Below are positions 29,666-42,900 of a stretch of DNA of 64,000 nt, piece by piece. The position numbers were made by a program, and so were the translations under genes. The DNA is taken from positions 868,001-932,000 of the forward strand of contig CM082597.2 in assembly GCA_040954595.2 (NCBI GenBank), written 5' to 3'. Under the pieces are notes generated by a model that did no database searches, had not been told where the DNA came from, and saw nothing but the letters and a program-made list of their open reading frames with translations. Numbering within the stretch: position 1 is the first letter of the stretch; every line of letters begins with the position of its first letter. The stretch is from Balanoglossus misakiensis. Taxonomy: Eukaryota; Hemichordata.

Positions 29666-32600
29666 CTACGAGGGCGGGCTTTCTCCTGATTTGTCGCCTT
29701 CTTTCTGTTTCTTCAGAAATCTTTTGAAAGATTCGTACTCCTTTTTCTCTTCTTCCTCTGAAAGAATAAAAGCCATTACCATGGTGATGAGTTTTTGTTA
29801 AGGGCAATACTTCGGTAAACGTCCAGTATTTTGTCACTAGTTCACAGAATTAAAATGGTGAATATAGGTATAGGTAATATAAAAGTCATCTTTGTAAATC
29901 AACAAACATTTCAAATGATGATAGCAAGTCAACTCACCCTCTTCATTCAGCATGGAGGGTTCATCGTCATCGTCACTGTCTGGTTGGCCTGGCCCTATCA
30001 CTGGTGTTAGTTTCGATAGTTGAGCTGTTAATGAAAGATGTGAAAATGTTTATGGAGGCTGATTAAACGGGTGTGGCACCCATTTAATACACAATATGTT
30101 CATATAGCAATGTACAGCTACAATCACCTGTTGATAAGACATTCATGTACACCTATTGGACAAATCTAAATTGGAAAGTAAAATCTTAAAAATTATGCAA
30201 AAAGTGACAGCTCACAGGGCTTTATGTATGTCTTGGTAGAGTGACTTGTAGACGCATCTTTACCTGTGGCTTGTGCGATGACACCCTCCTTGATATCAAT
30301 GGTTTCTCCCTTCCCCATGTCTTTTGTTAATCTCTCCAGTTGCTCTTTTTGCTTCTGTTCATCGGATTTCAGCTGTGAAGATACAGTACAGATCAGAATA
30401 ACATTTCTAACATCTATCCATTCATCCATCCATCCGATATAAACACATACATACATCCATCCATACATACAGACGCAACCGTTCCCATAAGGTCCCACTG
30501 GTATATATACCTATACAAATGGGACCTAAAAATAATCATTCTAACTCACCTTTTCTTGTTTGAGTCTTTCATACTCCGGTTTGTATTCTCTGCAGAAAAA
30601 AAATAAATGTAAACAGCTACAGAAAGTGTATCACTTTTGAAAGAACAAAAGATGACTAACTTTTAAAAGTAAATCATTGTTGTTTAGTTTATAGACTTGA
30701 GCCCAAGAACACCTTGGAATCTTGCAACAGCCATCTTAATGGGTTGACCCCAAAGCATAGAAATATCACAAACATATGCAATTATCCAATGACCTTTAAC
30801 CCTTGACCCATGACTTACGTTTTGTACTCATTCACGGCCTCGTCCACTTTTTCAAAGAATTCATCGATTCCACTCCCAGTCACTGCCGACACTCCAACTG
30901 CCTGGTGAGAATAGAATAACTTTATTTTAATACAAGGACATTATGTGTGTTCAAAAGCTAAATAGGGAGGTTGTCTGAACTGCACATGTGCAACTTTAAA
31001 GCTCCAATTACTCATGTGACTGTCATGTGACTTCCATGTGACTGTCATGTGACTTACCCTGAGATGTTCATAGAACTCATCCAAGACAAGGCTCATAGAT
31101 CTTGTCAAGTTGGACGTGTAAGACGTCTCACTCTCCAACGCTTCTTGGAATGCTTCAAAGTCTCGCATCCATTCCACAGCGAATTCATTGTCAATGATGT
31201 CAGTCTGTGAGAGAAATATTAATAGAGAATGACAATAAGATCAAAACATGATTGAATGAAACTTTGACAGAAATCAATTCCGGTAAGTTGGAGTAATGAT
31301 ACCAATTTCAGACATGCAAACTACGAAAAAATGAGCAAGTTAATCTTGTTCTCCTTACCTTATTCATTACAACGATAAACGGTAATCTGTATTTGTAAAG
31401 AATACTGCAATAAAAAGTAGAGAAAAAAATAGATCAGACAAATCAAATATGATCACATTAAAGGATTACCATGGCTGATGCTTCATAAGAGAAATTAATT
31501 CAGCAAACGTTTCAAAAATACTCTGTACGATACAGCCAAATATACCTCGGTGGACTTACCTACATGCATACAGCATATTGGACATGAATGTGACAGGATT
31601 GACACTTCGCGGTGTGTCCATGACATAAACTACAACTGTTGGGAAAGACGATGCCTGCAGAAGGAAAAAAAAATATTTTATGAGATCATTATGATTGGAA
31701 AGGTATACAAATATTATACACATGAAGAAAATCAAACAATAATATAGGATACATGCGCTATGCACATTATATGAAACATTCTAATTACCAGAGTTTCTGA
31801 TATGATTGCACCAGATGCTGACCATGTAAATACTTCAATCTGCCCTGGTGTGTCAAGTATCACATACCTGTAAGAGATGAAAGACCACCTTTCAAGTTTA
31901 GAAAGCATAACAACTGAGCATGTACAACTCTCCAGCTTGTAATGACTGTACTACATGTAATAGTAGTACATCTGCAAGCTTAATCATGACCTCTACATGG
32001 ATATGACATCATGCAAAGGTCTACTCTCAAGCTGGATTCAAAGAGTTGAACACAATGTAGTAACAGACCACACTAATATAATAGAGGTGGAGGGGAATAC
32101 CAATGTCATTAGAGTGGATTCAGAGAGTTGAACACAATGGAGCTAGTAACAGATTCACCAATATAATAGAGGAGGACAACTATACAATGTGTGGAAGTAG
32201 AGGGTAGGACCATCAGAAAGGCAGTGAAAGTTAAAGTGTAAGCAACCTACTTGCATTCTGTACTTCTTTTCTCCACAAACGTCATCACTTGATCGAATCT
32301 TGTCGCAAACAAATTGAGAGACGTCATTATACCACCATTAGGTCCCAATCCATATTGTTTCATGACCTCCTTGTAATTTACTGTGTCACGGACATCTGTA
32401 AATTGTACAATCAAAATAAATCATTGAAATTCTGTGAATACAGTTTTCGTGTGTACATGGAAAGAGTTTAAACCTGATGACTTACCTATGTTAGCCGGGA
32501 AAGGTACATCATGCACTGCAGGGTCCAAGTTGATAACGTAAGGTGGTTGCTTCTTTGCATATAAGTGAGCTGTCAATCTCTGAAATGGAAAAAGATAGAG

Positions 32601-33106
32601 ATACCAGTCACCAATTTGACAAATCTAAGTATTGTTTGCATATATGTGGCGTGGTTGTGGGGTCTTTTAATGTTACATGACCCAAATTCAATTCGGTAAA
32701 TTACACGTGTGTAACACATACAGTGATGCAAGACAGGTAGTATGTAGCCTTCCATGACTAGAATGAAGGCTGAAGTATCACAGAATCTTTGGAACCATTT
32801 TGGTTGTAAATGCTGAATAAATTGGTGGCTTTGGTTGGACGTCAAAACAAACTGTTTACACACTGCCCATCCATAATACAGAACACGTGTGTCTGACGTC
32901 CATGGGCATGGTGGCCCACAGGACTGTGGCTTGAAAATTTGTATCATAGCAGCAAAAAATACCTGAACAAATGTGGTTTTTCCCGAGCCTGCCATCCCCA
33001 AAATAATAAGACACGCTGGTTTTTCACCAGTTGAGCTTTGTTCGGCGACCGAAGGCTCATTTTCTGTCGCGACATCTCCCTTGCTAACATCTGCGGCGGC
33101 GGCCAT
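29666..33106 (-). CDS. GPN1: GPN-loop GTPase 1 (XAB1/GPN1), 386 aa, 12 coding exons
   Basis: Exons (minus): 33106-32963, 32579-32486, 32395-32251, 31867-31789, 31654-31560, 31404-31359, 31204-31058, 30901-30819, 30589-30550, 30372-30264, 30024-29938, 29757-29666. They sum to 1161 nt, all GT-AG. GTPase motifs are in order: P-loop GMAGSGKTT (37-45), GPN loop GLGPNGG (97-99), G3 DTPGQIE (133-139), G4 NKTD (200-203, split across an exon junction) and G5 SAVTGSG (255-261). A charged helix follows, then an acidic DSDDDDE stretch (about 344-350) and a Lys/Glu-rich tail. Length matches animal GPN1 (about 370-390). Known role: with GPN3, it assists assembly and nuclear import of RNA polymerase II. The start ATG sits in AAACATGGCC, a good context. 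It is a housekeeping gene unrelated to its glycosyltransferase neighbours. Confidence 0.95.
30411..30472. repeat. (CATC)n/(CATA)n microsatellite in a GPN1 intron
   Basis: Imperfect tetranucleotide units (ATCC, ATAC) on the plus strand, in the intron between GPN1 coding exons 9 and 10. Confidence 0.75.
31013..31056. repeat. GPN1: 22-bp tandem duplication abutting the GPN1 exon 7 donor
   Basis: Two near-identical 22-nt units on the plus strand, differing in the last base. Each contains two CATGTGACT-type copies. The right-hand unit runs into the splice donor of coding exon 7 (exon ends at 31058, minus strand). Confidence 0.85.
32033..32174. repeat. GPN1: Direct duplication of about 60 bp within a GPN1 intron
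   Basis: 32033-32092 and 32115-32174 share TGGATTCA(A/G)AGAGTTGAACACAATG-type starts, then TAACAGA and AATATAATAGAGG, with small indels. The duplicate lies in the intron between coding exons 3 and 4. Confidence 0.75.
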
Positions 33107-34489
33107 GTTTGTTGTCGTCACAGTAGACCTCAACGGCGAATGTACGTGTGCTTTTGTTTTCTTGTCATTAATTTGTTCTCGGACGAGGGCAGTGCGTTGT
33201 CAGTGAATCTTTCTTCTGAACTCTGGATCTGAACAGATAAATGTAAAGAAAGTAAACGACATGCACATTTCAAGAATGCAGGAACTCAACAGTACTATAA
33301 GCAGTTCAATTCACAAACCATTCATTTCAGTGTGTTTGAGATAACTAACAATGTCAGAGTTTCTGGCAGATTTTTATTTTTTTGTCATGATGAGTGTTGA
33401 CAACGTTTTAACTTTTTTTTTCGGATTTAAAGTTCCATCAACAATTTAACGCATTAGTTTCTATCTAAAAACAATGAATAGTTTACTGTAAAATAACATT
33501 AGACGGACAAATGGCGTCACATGTCTCATAAATATTGGTATTTGGAAACAGCTTGTGTTTCGCTGATTTTCTGTCGTAAACTCACAGGCGCTTCAGGGTA
33601 AGTGGTACTTGGAATGAAGCGTTTATATAACTCTGTTTTCAAAGTTGGTGCAACCCCGCAGACGCGTCACTTTTAATACATTCTGCGGTGTCCTGAAAAT
33701 GCGAAAATGTACTGCATCACACCGTTCAGACACAGAAAATTGTCATTTTATTACAATATAACAACGGGTGGGGGCTGGTTCCGAATTTATTGTAATCTTC
33801 TCAGAGAGCATGACCACATCAGTAACAGCTGTTCAATAAAACCCATCCATTGCGACCGCGATAATTACGTATGATATGTCTTATTGATATCGATACCCAG
33901 CTCTGTCCGGACCGCGTTTTAGGTAAGTAACATGAATCTGACGGTGATTTTGCAAGATGTGAATTTTCTTTCCATTAGCACAAATTGATAAACAGTCTTA
34001 TTTATTCTGTGAGTTATCTCCTGTTTTGTTTTCGAGTAGCACGTTATTGCGGTCGCGAATCATGCAAACAAGTCCTTCCATCTGTGCAGTATATGTAAAC
34101 ACGCTCTTCAAAATGTATACCAGTGGTTCTTTTAATTATTTCTCTTCGCGCAAATATTGGCTGTAAGTATTCACTGGGTTCATTGATCCGTTAGATGCGA
34201 ATAAGAAACTGGTAAGTGACTGGGGGAATGCAGAGATGAATATTGGTCGTCGACAATTTGTACCGACACATAAGCCTAGCACCTGGTCGGGAAATGTACA
34301 CTTGCTATTTTCTCCATTTTTATATTTGAATGTTTTGAAAAAATACTAAAAATCGGCAAAAAGCTAGAGTTACTGGGGCTTTGAGTTAAACTATTTTTCA
34401 ATCGACTTTTACATAGTTCTGATGTGTTTAATTCGCTGTGGTTCTCTTATATACAGTACTGCCTGGAATGGTATGATTGAAACAGTTCT
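33107..34489. promoter_or_regulatory. Divergent promoter region between GPN1 and the GT32-like gene
   Basis: GPN1 starts leftward at 33106 and the GT32-like gene rightward at 34490. Candidate noncoding donors for the latter are CAGG|GTAAGT near 33600 and TTTTAG|GTAAGT at 33922/33923. An acceptor TATACAG ends at 34456. Hence at least one 5-prime UTR intron is probable. No TATA box was clearly tied to either gene. Confidence 0.45.
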
Positions 34490-35674
34490 ATGATGGAAAT
34501 TAACTTCGCTTCGATTCTGCGCCAACTCGGTAGCAACCGCCGTCGTATCTGGTACGCCATCTTGGCTACATTCGTGTTCGCCACCGGGGCTTACTTCGAA
34601 GTCTGTCTCAGATTAAGCCACTGGAATTCTACGGGGGAGACGCAAAATGAACTTGAACCCATCCCCCAAAGAGCATTCCCCGCCACTGGAGTAGAGGAAA
34701 CGACAACGGATGTGCTGAGTGGAAGTGACGTCACAACTATATCAGAGATGGCCTCTGATGTGTCGGACGGCTGCATAAAGGTTGTTAAGAAACTCATCAA
34801 TGGCGGCATAAAATTCAACGCAACAAATGACAATGATCGTCTCCCGATATGTCAAAAAGACCGACGAATAGTGAAACATGAAGCTACACGTCACAAGGAA
34901 GCTGTCGTTCCCAATATAGCTCACTTTATCTGGTTTTACGACCCAAAACCTCTCCGCTTTGATCAGTTCATCTCCATTTTGAGTGCCCACACAGTAATGA
35001 AGGCGGACAAAATCATGTTTCACACGGTTTCTGAGCCTTATGGTAGATATTGGGATATTCTTAAAGAAACCGTCGATGTACTAGAAGTCGTTCACACCTA
35101 CTTGCCAAAGTTTCCAGGTTCAAACAGATTCCACAAGGCAGACCTGAAGAAATTAAACATTCTCCTCCAATATGGCGGAGTCTATTTAGACCATGACGTC
35201 ATCGTGGTGAAATCATTGGAACCATTACGTCATTATGACTTCGTCATGGGGAGAGAGCAACCTCTTAATCCGGATTACATGAATAACGGCGTCATACTGG
35301 CCAACAAAAATTCTCAATTTTTAGAAATATTCCGTCGTGGTTACGATATTATGTACACTCGAGAATGTTGGGCGTGTGACTCGATCCTTTACCCAAACGC
35401 CCTTGCGATACAGTTCCCGGATTTGATCCACGTGGAAGAAAAGTCATTCCATTACATGTATGCCACTCACACTTTTGAGGGCCATTTCCCTTGGTGGGAA
35501 GAACACTACACAGTGCACACATTCGTTCGACCGTATCTGGACGGAGTCAGAGACATCAACGAAGCTCTACAGAAAATTAATCTCGTTCCTAGGCGCTTCG
35601 AACAAGATGTCAAAACTTTGAACACTTCATTCGGAGAGATGGCACGATATGTTTTATACGGAACCAAACCTTAA
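34490..35674 (+). CDS. GT32-like type II Golgi glycosyltransferase with DxD motif, 394 aa
   Basis: Single coding exon beginning MMEINF (the second Met could be the true start). The basic NRRR stretch is followed by a signal anchor at about 19-38. A stem rich in Thr/Ser with two N-x-T/S sites leads into a catalytic domain from about 140. PNIAHFIWFYDP, FHKADLKKLNILLQYGGVYLD and DHD (234-236, the DxD metal site) are the signature of the Gly_transf_sug (GT32) family, which includes alpha-1,4-GalT, alpha-1,4-GlcNAcT and related eukaryotic and bacterial enzymes. The MNNGVILANKNSQF segment after it is also typical. Donor and linkage cannot be set from sequence. An acceptor at 34456 suggests a UTR intron. 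Its proximity to GT31 genes may be chance. Confidence 0.85.
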   Translation: MMEINFASILRQLGSNRRRIWYAILATFVFATGAYFEVCLRLSHWNSTGETQNELEPIPQRAFPATGVEETTTDVLSGSDVTTISEMASDVSDGCIKVVKKLINGGIKFNATNDNDRLPICQKDRRIVKHEATRHKEAVVPNIAHFIWFYDPKPLRFDQFISILSAHTVMKADKIMFHTVSEPYGRYWDILKETVDVLEVVHTYLPKFPGSNRFHKADLKKLNILLQYGGVYLDHDVIVVKSLEPLRHYDFVMGREQPLNPDYMNNGVILANKNSQFLEIFRRGYDIMYTRECWACDSILYPNALAIQFPDLIHVEEKSFHYMYATHTFEGHFPWWEEHYTVHTFVRPYLDGVRDINEALQKINLVPRRFEQDVKTLNTSFGEMARYVLYGTKP

Positions 35675-37073
35675 CTGGCGTCGTTCAGTTCAACCACAAC
35701 TAGTAACAACCACTTTTTTTGCAATGATGTACACTGTGCCAGTTATACTTCCCCCTGCTTTGATTTAATTTAGCAACTGTGTCGCATGGGACCAGGCGCA
35801 GCCGCACACGGGACGACATTCGCCCTTTAAACTCATATAGGCACTAAGCTTCTATCCAGTGAACGTTTATTTATTTGTGAGACGCAGATTATTGTCAATA
35901 TTAATGAATGACAAGTAAAGACGCTTGCGGCATGGGAAAATCGAAATCGCATCGGATGCAACTTATCAAACACAAAATGAAAAACGCATAATCTGTGACT
36001 GGGGCGTATGAATAATTAATTAACCAACCAGGAACTCTTATTGTACTCCGGGGTAGTTCGCGCATGCCTTGTAGGGACCTCAGGAAATCTTGTCTTTCAC
36101 GAACCCAAACGCGTGACTAATTAAATTAAGATTTTGATTCAGTCGTGTGTTTAAGAAAAATCTATTTATTGCGTCTCGGTTTTATCAGCTGCCATATCGC
36201 AAGTCGCTGGATATAAATTCCTGCCAATAATCGAAAAGAGTGATTCTAAACAAATATTTATTGAACCGTCTGAAATGGAAAATGTCAAAATACCATTGCA
36301 CAGGGAATTCACAAGAGCGTGCCGTAACTATACACATTTTAAAAGCGACTGAATCATGATAGATACGTCACGAGCGGAGAGGGGGTTCATATAAAGAACA
36401 GTGGATTTCTCTACAAATCACCAAGGTCAGGACATGGTCTAGAAACCACCATCCTCAAGCAATAACTTGAATTTGAAAGAAGAAAAAACACCTGAAAGTG
36501 AAGCAGCGGACCGGTACACCGAGAAAATCGCGCATATTTGAACTCCACAGATGAAAACTTTCTCGAAATGAATTATGTCCAATTAAAGAAGCACAGTATT
36601 CATGTATCCAGCCTCGTCCCCGAGTTAATTTCCCTCAGTTTTACGACCACTTCCTCTCGACGCGCAAAAGAGGAAACCCAGTAAAACTTAATGAAAGATG
36701 TAAAAAGGCGCGGGAAAGGAATGACTATATTTTACGACTTTATTTCGAAGTAAACTCCATTAAACAGCCTTTGGAATCGTATTTCAACGCTCATAAATCA
36801 GACGGCGTGAGAAATGACGATCGGTGGTGTGTAAATCAACTTATGCTTTCAAATAAGCGGTTACACCTGGTATGATCGAGTGACTGTGCACGTGAGAGGA
36901 GAATTTCCTATAACGTGATCTGATGATAGTTCAAAGCCTCGAATTTTGGCTGTGAGTGTGTAAGAACGACAAAAACGTGGGCAAACTGAGCTGAGGACAG
37001 AAATAATACAGACTTGCGGAGCCCTGGTTGTCAGAGACTTTACTATAGATAAGGGCGATATACTAGTACTTAG

Positions 37074-37106
37074 AGACAGACAGACAAACCGAGACAGACA
37101 GACACG
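37074..37106. repeat. (GACA)n microsatellite
   Basis: Imperfect GACA units on the plus strand. Confidence 0.75.
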
Positions 37107-37487
37107 CGATCAAGGCAACATGCTAAATCCAATTTTCTATGCCAGGTCAAATTCTGAAATTATGCAATCCATTAATACCACTACAACCCAGTAAAACAAC
37201 GGAAGCCAATAAAGAAATTCTCATTTATCATTCCACAGATGTTGTAATATTATTGTTACTTAATAAGGTAAAAAGCCAAGTGAGGTCAGCAAAGCTTACT
37301 TAATCGGTGGTAATATTGAATTATTTAGAAAATACTCGCAAATTTTCATTAGCTCGAGTATCGGAAAGGTAATATAGGTAATGGAGCATTGAAACCGTCT
37401 ACATTTGTGTGATTTGGAAACATTAGAGTCTGAGTGATATAAATGGTACCATTTAGAATTTTTAGACACTGCTGGAGGTTCCAAGTC

Positions 37488-37529
37488 CGTCTGTCTTCTG
37501 TCTGTCTGTCTGTCTGCCTGCCTGCCTGT
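37488..37529. repeat. (TCTG)n/(CCTG)n microsatellite
   Basis: TCTG units passing into GCCT units on the plus strand. Confidence 0.85.
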
Positions 37530-39910
37530 AAATGCGCTTAACATCAGACTCCAACGCAACAGCAGTGTAGGCGACTCCAACATGTTGCACATTTATAAAA
37601 ACTGATAAATACTGAGTGCACAGTTCTGACCAACAATTATGAAGAATAAAATGCAATTCAATCTCAGATTAGTCAAACAAAGACACACCGGACAACAGCA
37701 TGCCAACAAAATGTATAAATGCGACGAACACACGCAAACACGATATTGGATATTCTTGTTATATCCAAGCTGTTGCCTTAATCACTACAAATGCCTTCAG
37801 TATGAAGAATCTGACCCCACTAGTTTTCAATTCACCAAACTGACATTTAAAAGTTGAGCCTTGTATTATTCTAAATGAAGAACTGTCTACCAGATTGTAA
37901 AATTAATATTTTAATATTATGGAGAATATTCTTTACATCATCGTGTGATGAAATAAATTTAATCTCTTGCTTTAAAAATGAAATCTGTTTCCATGGTGTA
38001 AGTTGCTTCATATCAATAAACGTCAAATGTTGAATGGACTATGCCATTACATTTAGAGGGGTGTCAATCCAGTGAGGGACACTAACTTGGTGTTGACAAC
38101 AAATTCGGCCTTGGCAATCCGTGTTTGTTTATTTATTCCTATACATGCGGGAATTTGAGTTGCTAACGAAACGCTAATGTTTCTGATTAATGTAGTCGAA
38201 TATGTCTATGTTAGCCTTATCGGGGGTAAAAACCCACCAGGAACTAAACACAACCCATTTATAATAATACATTGAATTCTTTCCATTGATCGACCCGATC
38301 TAGTTCAGCCGCTGTCGTCAAAACCAAGAACGCGTACCTTTTCATCGCTCGATGTCACTTTATGAACTTTGACAACAACAAAAACCTTAAGCTGACTGGG
38401 TTTGCGAAAGGCAGTCGCGACGAAGTGAAGCCACGTTCATACTTGGTGACGGTCTATGCAGCCAGCCCTCTCTGGGTAGACGTTTGATCCCATTGGGATG
38501 GATATGTATTGAAACACCATTTTCGGTGAGTAACAAAAAGCAGATAAAAAAATTTCTCAAGTTTATGTATACTCTTTATGGTCTTGGGTTCTGTAGAAGG
38601 TAAATTTATCAATTACATCTTAGATCATTATCTCTCCCCTCTGGGAAAGATGGGGAGATGGCTTATTATATGTAGCATGTAAATTTATCATCACACCAGG
38701 ATTCTTATCCAAAAATCTTCAGTTGATGAACAAAATAAAAACACCAACAACTATAGCCACACAGCTAATGGAGTTTAACGATCATATTACATGTACCATG
38801 ATAGAATCATCAACATGGCGATTTTTTTCGGCTGGTCGTTATATTACAGGAACATTTCATTTGTGGAATCCTATCAGATCAATACGACTGCTTTCATAAT
38901 TGATTGGATAGTTATATTAATCGACCGGTCTCGGCATATGCACAAAGGCATCGCCATCTAAAAACACAAATGAACGCAATACACGGCTGAATGATTCGAA
39001 CGATTTCATCTCCGACCGCCCATCACAAATGCCTCTGTAACACACTGATCGATGTCCACTCTATACCGACAGGTGTAGCCAGAATTTACGATCAATAAAA
39101 GAGAAAAGAAATATAAGGCAAACATGGAGTTTAGTAGATTACAGTTAACGAGCGAATTTAAGATCTAAGTTTTCGAAATATGCTTCACCCCATTTTGCGC
39201 AGATTAAAATGAACCCCCTAGGGTGAATTTGACGTGAAATGGCTATCATCAATGGCGTGGCCAGCCAGTATGTCCTGACTGATTACTCACTTAGTGTCAC
39301 TGTCGGTTTTAGTTCTAAGAGAAAGACAGGACGTTCCTGGTCGCTCTCTAATTGTGTTTTGATTAAAGGAAAATGGATGGGTTTTATGAAAGCTTTGCTT
39401 TGTGCGATATTAGTCTCCAAGCCACGGTAGCAACGAGTCTGGACCCTACAATCTGTCGCCGCCCGTTCGCTGATGTTTCAGTCGCAAAAAGAACTGCGCT
39501 CAGTTTTAACTTGAAATTTCAAAAAAGCCTTCAATGAATAAAGGGAAAGAGGAAATATATAAGTCAGCGTGAACTGTTTTAATGAACATTGAAAGTATGT
39601 TCTTAGATAGGATTTTATACACGGGGCCGGTCACCAAGGTTCTTATATAGGTATTTTTTAGATAGGATTAGTAATTTACGACACAACACAAGCGTTGCTT
39701 GGCCAAGCGAGCTGTACACACACAAGTTTTGACGAAATGACACGTCGGTAAATAGCGCCCCTAATGTCACATGTTACGAATACGTTCGTTTTAGTGGCTG
39801 TTATGTTTTGTCGCCAACTCTCTGATGGTAAAAAATTCCACTTATTGGATACCACGTTTTAAATTATTAACTGGGCTTGAAGTTAAATGCCGGTCAGTCA
39901 GTCAGCCAGG

Positions 39911-39911
39911 C

Positions 39912-39947
<36 letters not shown>
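39911..39947. repeat. Perfect (CTGT)n microsatellite
   Basis: About nine uninterrupted CTGT units on the plus strand. Confidence 0.92.
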
Positions 39948-42900
39948 AGTGGTTGGTTTGATGGGTAGGTGGACAGGTAGTTAGTTTCCCATGCCAATTT
40001 GTCAGAAAATTGATTCCTGGATTAGCCGTTTAGAGGGGGTGGTCAATTTGACAAACGCAGCGGTACACTCAACATGCAAAAACTGCCACACGTCTGAATT
40101 CACAGTTGCACGTAGCCAGCTATAAATCTGAAACAGTCTACCGTCTGAAGAAGGCTCTTAATACGGTGTCAAATATGCTGAATGACGCCAGCAGACGATA
40201 ACCCGACTGAACTCTCACACTCCTACTAGCGAACAACCCTCCATAAAAACCCACTTGGCACGATAATATACAACAAATCAACCGACATGCATGGTTAGCA
40301 GAACAATCCGAAGTCATGACTGTCTGACACGCAATAATAGATTTATAGAGACTACATGTACATACCAGACGCGTCAATATGACGTAAGATTCCTAATAAG
40401 GGAACCTAGCACTCCATATTATGAACAGAGAACATTAATTTTGTGACTTTAGCAAGTGTAGACAGATTGCTTCCAACGGGCGTTGCGGCACCATCATTGA
40501 TTTACCATCTTCAACAAATGCGAGTCATCTTTCTAACGGTTAATTTGCACTTATTGTGTCTCGGAAACCACGGAAACGGGAAAAGGTCGATCTTTTGGCA
40601 ATTATTCGATAATTTTGAATCATTTAGAAGTGTGTTTGTCCGGCTAACAGTAAATAACAGGTTGTAAAAATTCTAAAGCTCTTATCAGCCGGCCCCGCAC
40701 GGTAAGATGTAATTGCCCGATGTAGTACGCAATTAATTGGTCAACAAAGAATCAATGTGTTAGTGTACAATCCAGCGAGAACAATTTGTTTAATGTCTGA
40801 ACGCGAAATTATACAAACGGGGTACCAGGCAAGCTTTGTCCCGGGGCTAAGAGATCGTTCTGACCTTTTGCGTGTGGTCAAACTTTATCTGTGACAATTA
40901 CCACCCGGTATGTGGACACAGGTACTCAGAGACAACAGATTTACATCATTTATCAGTCCTCTTGTCTCAATTGATTAACCAATCTCTGATCATTAATAAA
41001 CGTCCTATTGCAATTCATACAACTGAGTATCACAACACTACCTAATTACGACACCTTATCTGACCCCACTGTTATGTCAGTTTAATTAACACCACACAGC
41101 ATAGCAACATAGCAACGCATGCCTATCCTCTTTCAGATCATCCCTTCCTGTATCGATATCAATAATACTATACATCATGTTAACGTATTTAATATAGCTA
41201 TGAATCAACCTGGTCCAAAGAACTGCTTTACCTACCAGCAAGCGTTCACTTTCATAGAATGTGAATGGTTTAGTCACGCATGCGCTCTTCTAAACGATCA
41301 CGTGTCAATGACCCGACAATCTATCAAGCAAATCGTGCGAGTGTGTAGTGGTTTTATCATTGAAGTCCATCTTGATGTCCTGACCGGGGCAAACTGTTCT
41401 AACGATCCTGTTCTGCATTGTTGTGTGACACTTCACGATATCGATTTTTGAGATGTGGGCGTACGTTTGGAATTCGTCGTTTTGAAATACATCCAATTGT
41501 TCCCTGATTGCAAGCTTCTATCGCGACAGATTTAAAAAAAAACAAGCGCCTCTTTAATTAAGAAACTTTTGTCGACAATTATGTGGAGATAGTAAAAAAG
41601 TTGTTGGGAAAATATTCTAATTATTGCCACAGGCAACTGACTAATGAAGGACGGTACACGAAGCGGTATGAGGGAGATGGAAATTCACTTAAAAGTTTTC
41701 ACTTGACCATTATGTCATTTATATCAATCCTATCGTTGTTTTTGAGGACAATTGCCGGCCAAACTCGACAGACGTCATGTGCGTCACTCCAAGAAAGGAG
41801 CTTTGTTACAATTTTTGTCAATATTTGCCGCTCTTTGGTGCCATTAGTGAAAGTGTCCCATTTACAGAACTGTTTAGAGAGCGTTGTAATGACGATGTAG
41901 GTAAACATCGGTCTAAATCATCAATGGGTCATTAAACGGCGAATGTTACTATAAAATATAGCCGTTGCTTGAAAAGATAGTCTAACAAATGTGACATTCG
42001 TTCTTGACACAATTTATATTAGCGGAAAGTTTGGACTATAACTGTCTGAACTTAATGGTACGACAGTTTGCAAAACTGAAGAAATATGCAGTGACTACAA
42101 CGTCAAAACAGTTACTGACACCTTTTAAATTCGTCCAAAAATACAACTTAATAATTCTACTGAATAAATTTTCTCCAAGACAGCAATTAATTTCTACTTA
42201 TTGACTATCGAGTTTCTTTTTGTTCCGTGACGCGTGAAGGCCTTTGCTGGCACGTGGGACGCTAGTTAACTTGCACAGAACATATACAATAGCTACGATT
42301 AAGTTTCAAATAACGTTGAAATCGTGCCCAAAGTCAACTCCGAAAAGGAACGATTAATCAACTGAACGGCCGAAGGACGACTTTTGTGCTTTATCTTGAA
42401 ACAACTAGGTCGTAATTTCACAGAGAACGCCTAGACGCTCACATCATTGTCTTTCGAATAAAGGCTTTTCTTTTTTATAGTCACAATGCGCGTGTAAATG
42501 TTCCTTTGTCGTTGGGAAGCATCGTTTCATTTGCTTGTCTTCGGAGAAACGCGCATAGCTCGGAGTCAGTGCATGGGTGTGACGCAAGCAGACCGTTATA
42601 TTTGTTCAGAGTCTACCGGCATATAAACTCGACTAGTTTCAGAACCATACCCACGGGCTTGTGAAACGCGGATCCGGGCAAAAATTACCTGGTCGAATTA
42701 GACCAGTCACGTGTTCACACCTCAAGTGTTTTGGGGGGCTTGATTACGTGGAGAGTCGCATCAGGCCTGTGTCCAGCGGTCTGGCGGGGTGTCTACGTGA
42801 TTCTATCGCAGCCTATGAGCGTTTGACTTTGCTATATTCTATCTGACCGACAAGACATCTGAACTAGCCATGGGGAACGCGTTTCTCACAACGGGTCCAA

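Noticed and set aside
30941-31177. Reading through the GPN1 exon 7 donor (repeated SHMTVTW-like residues)
   Set aside because: The repeat-encoded tail is intronic; the canonical GGTAAGT donor at 31058 gives a conserved GPN1 sequence in phase.
39911-39947. Tetranucleotide array considered as a CRISPR-like repeat
   Set aside because: A plain CTGT microsatellite with no spacers, in an animal genome.
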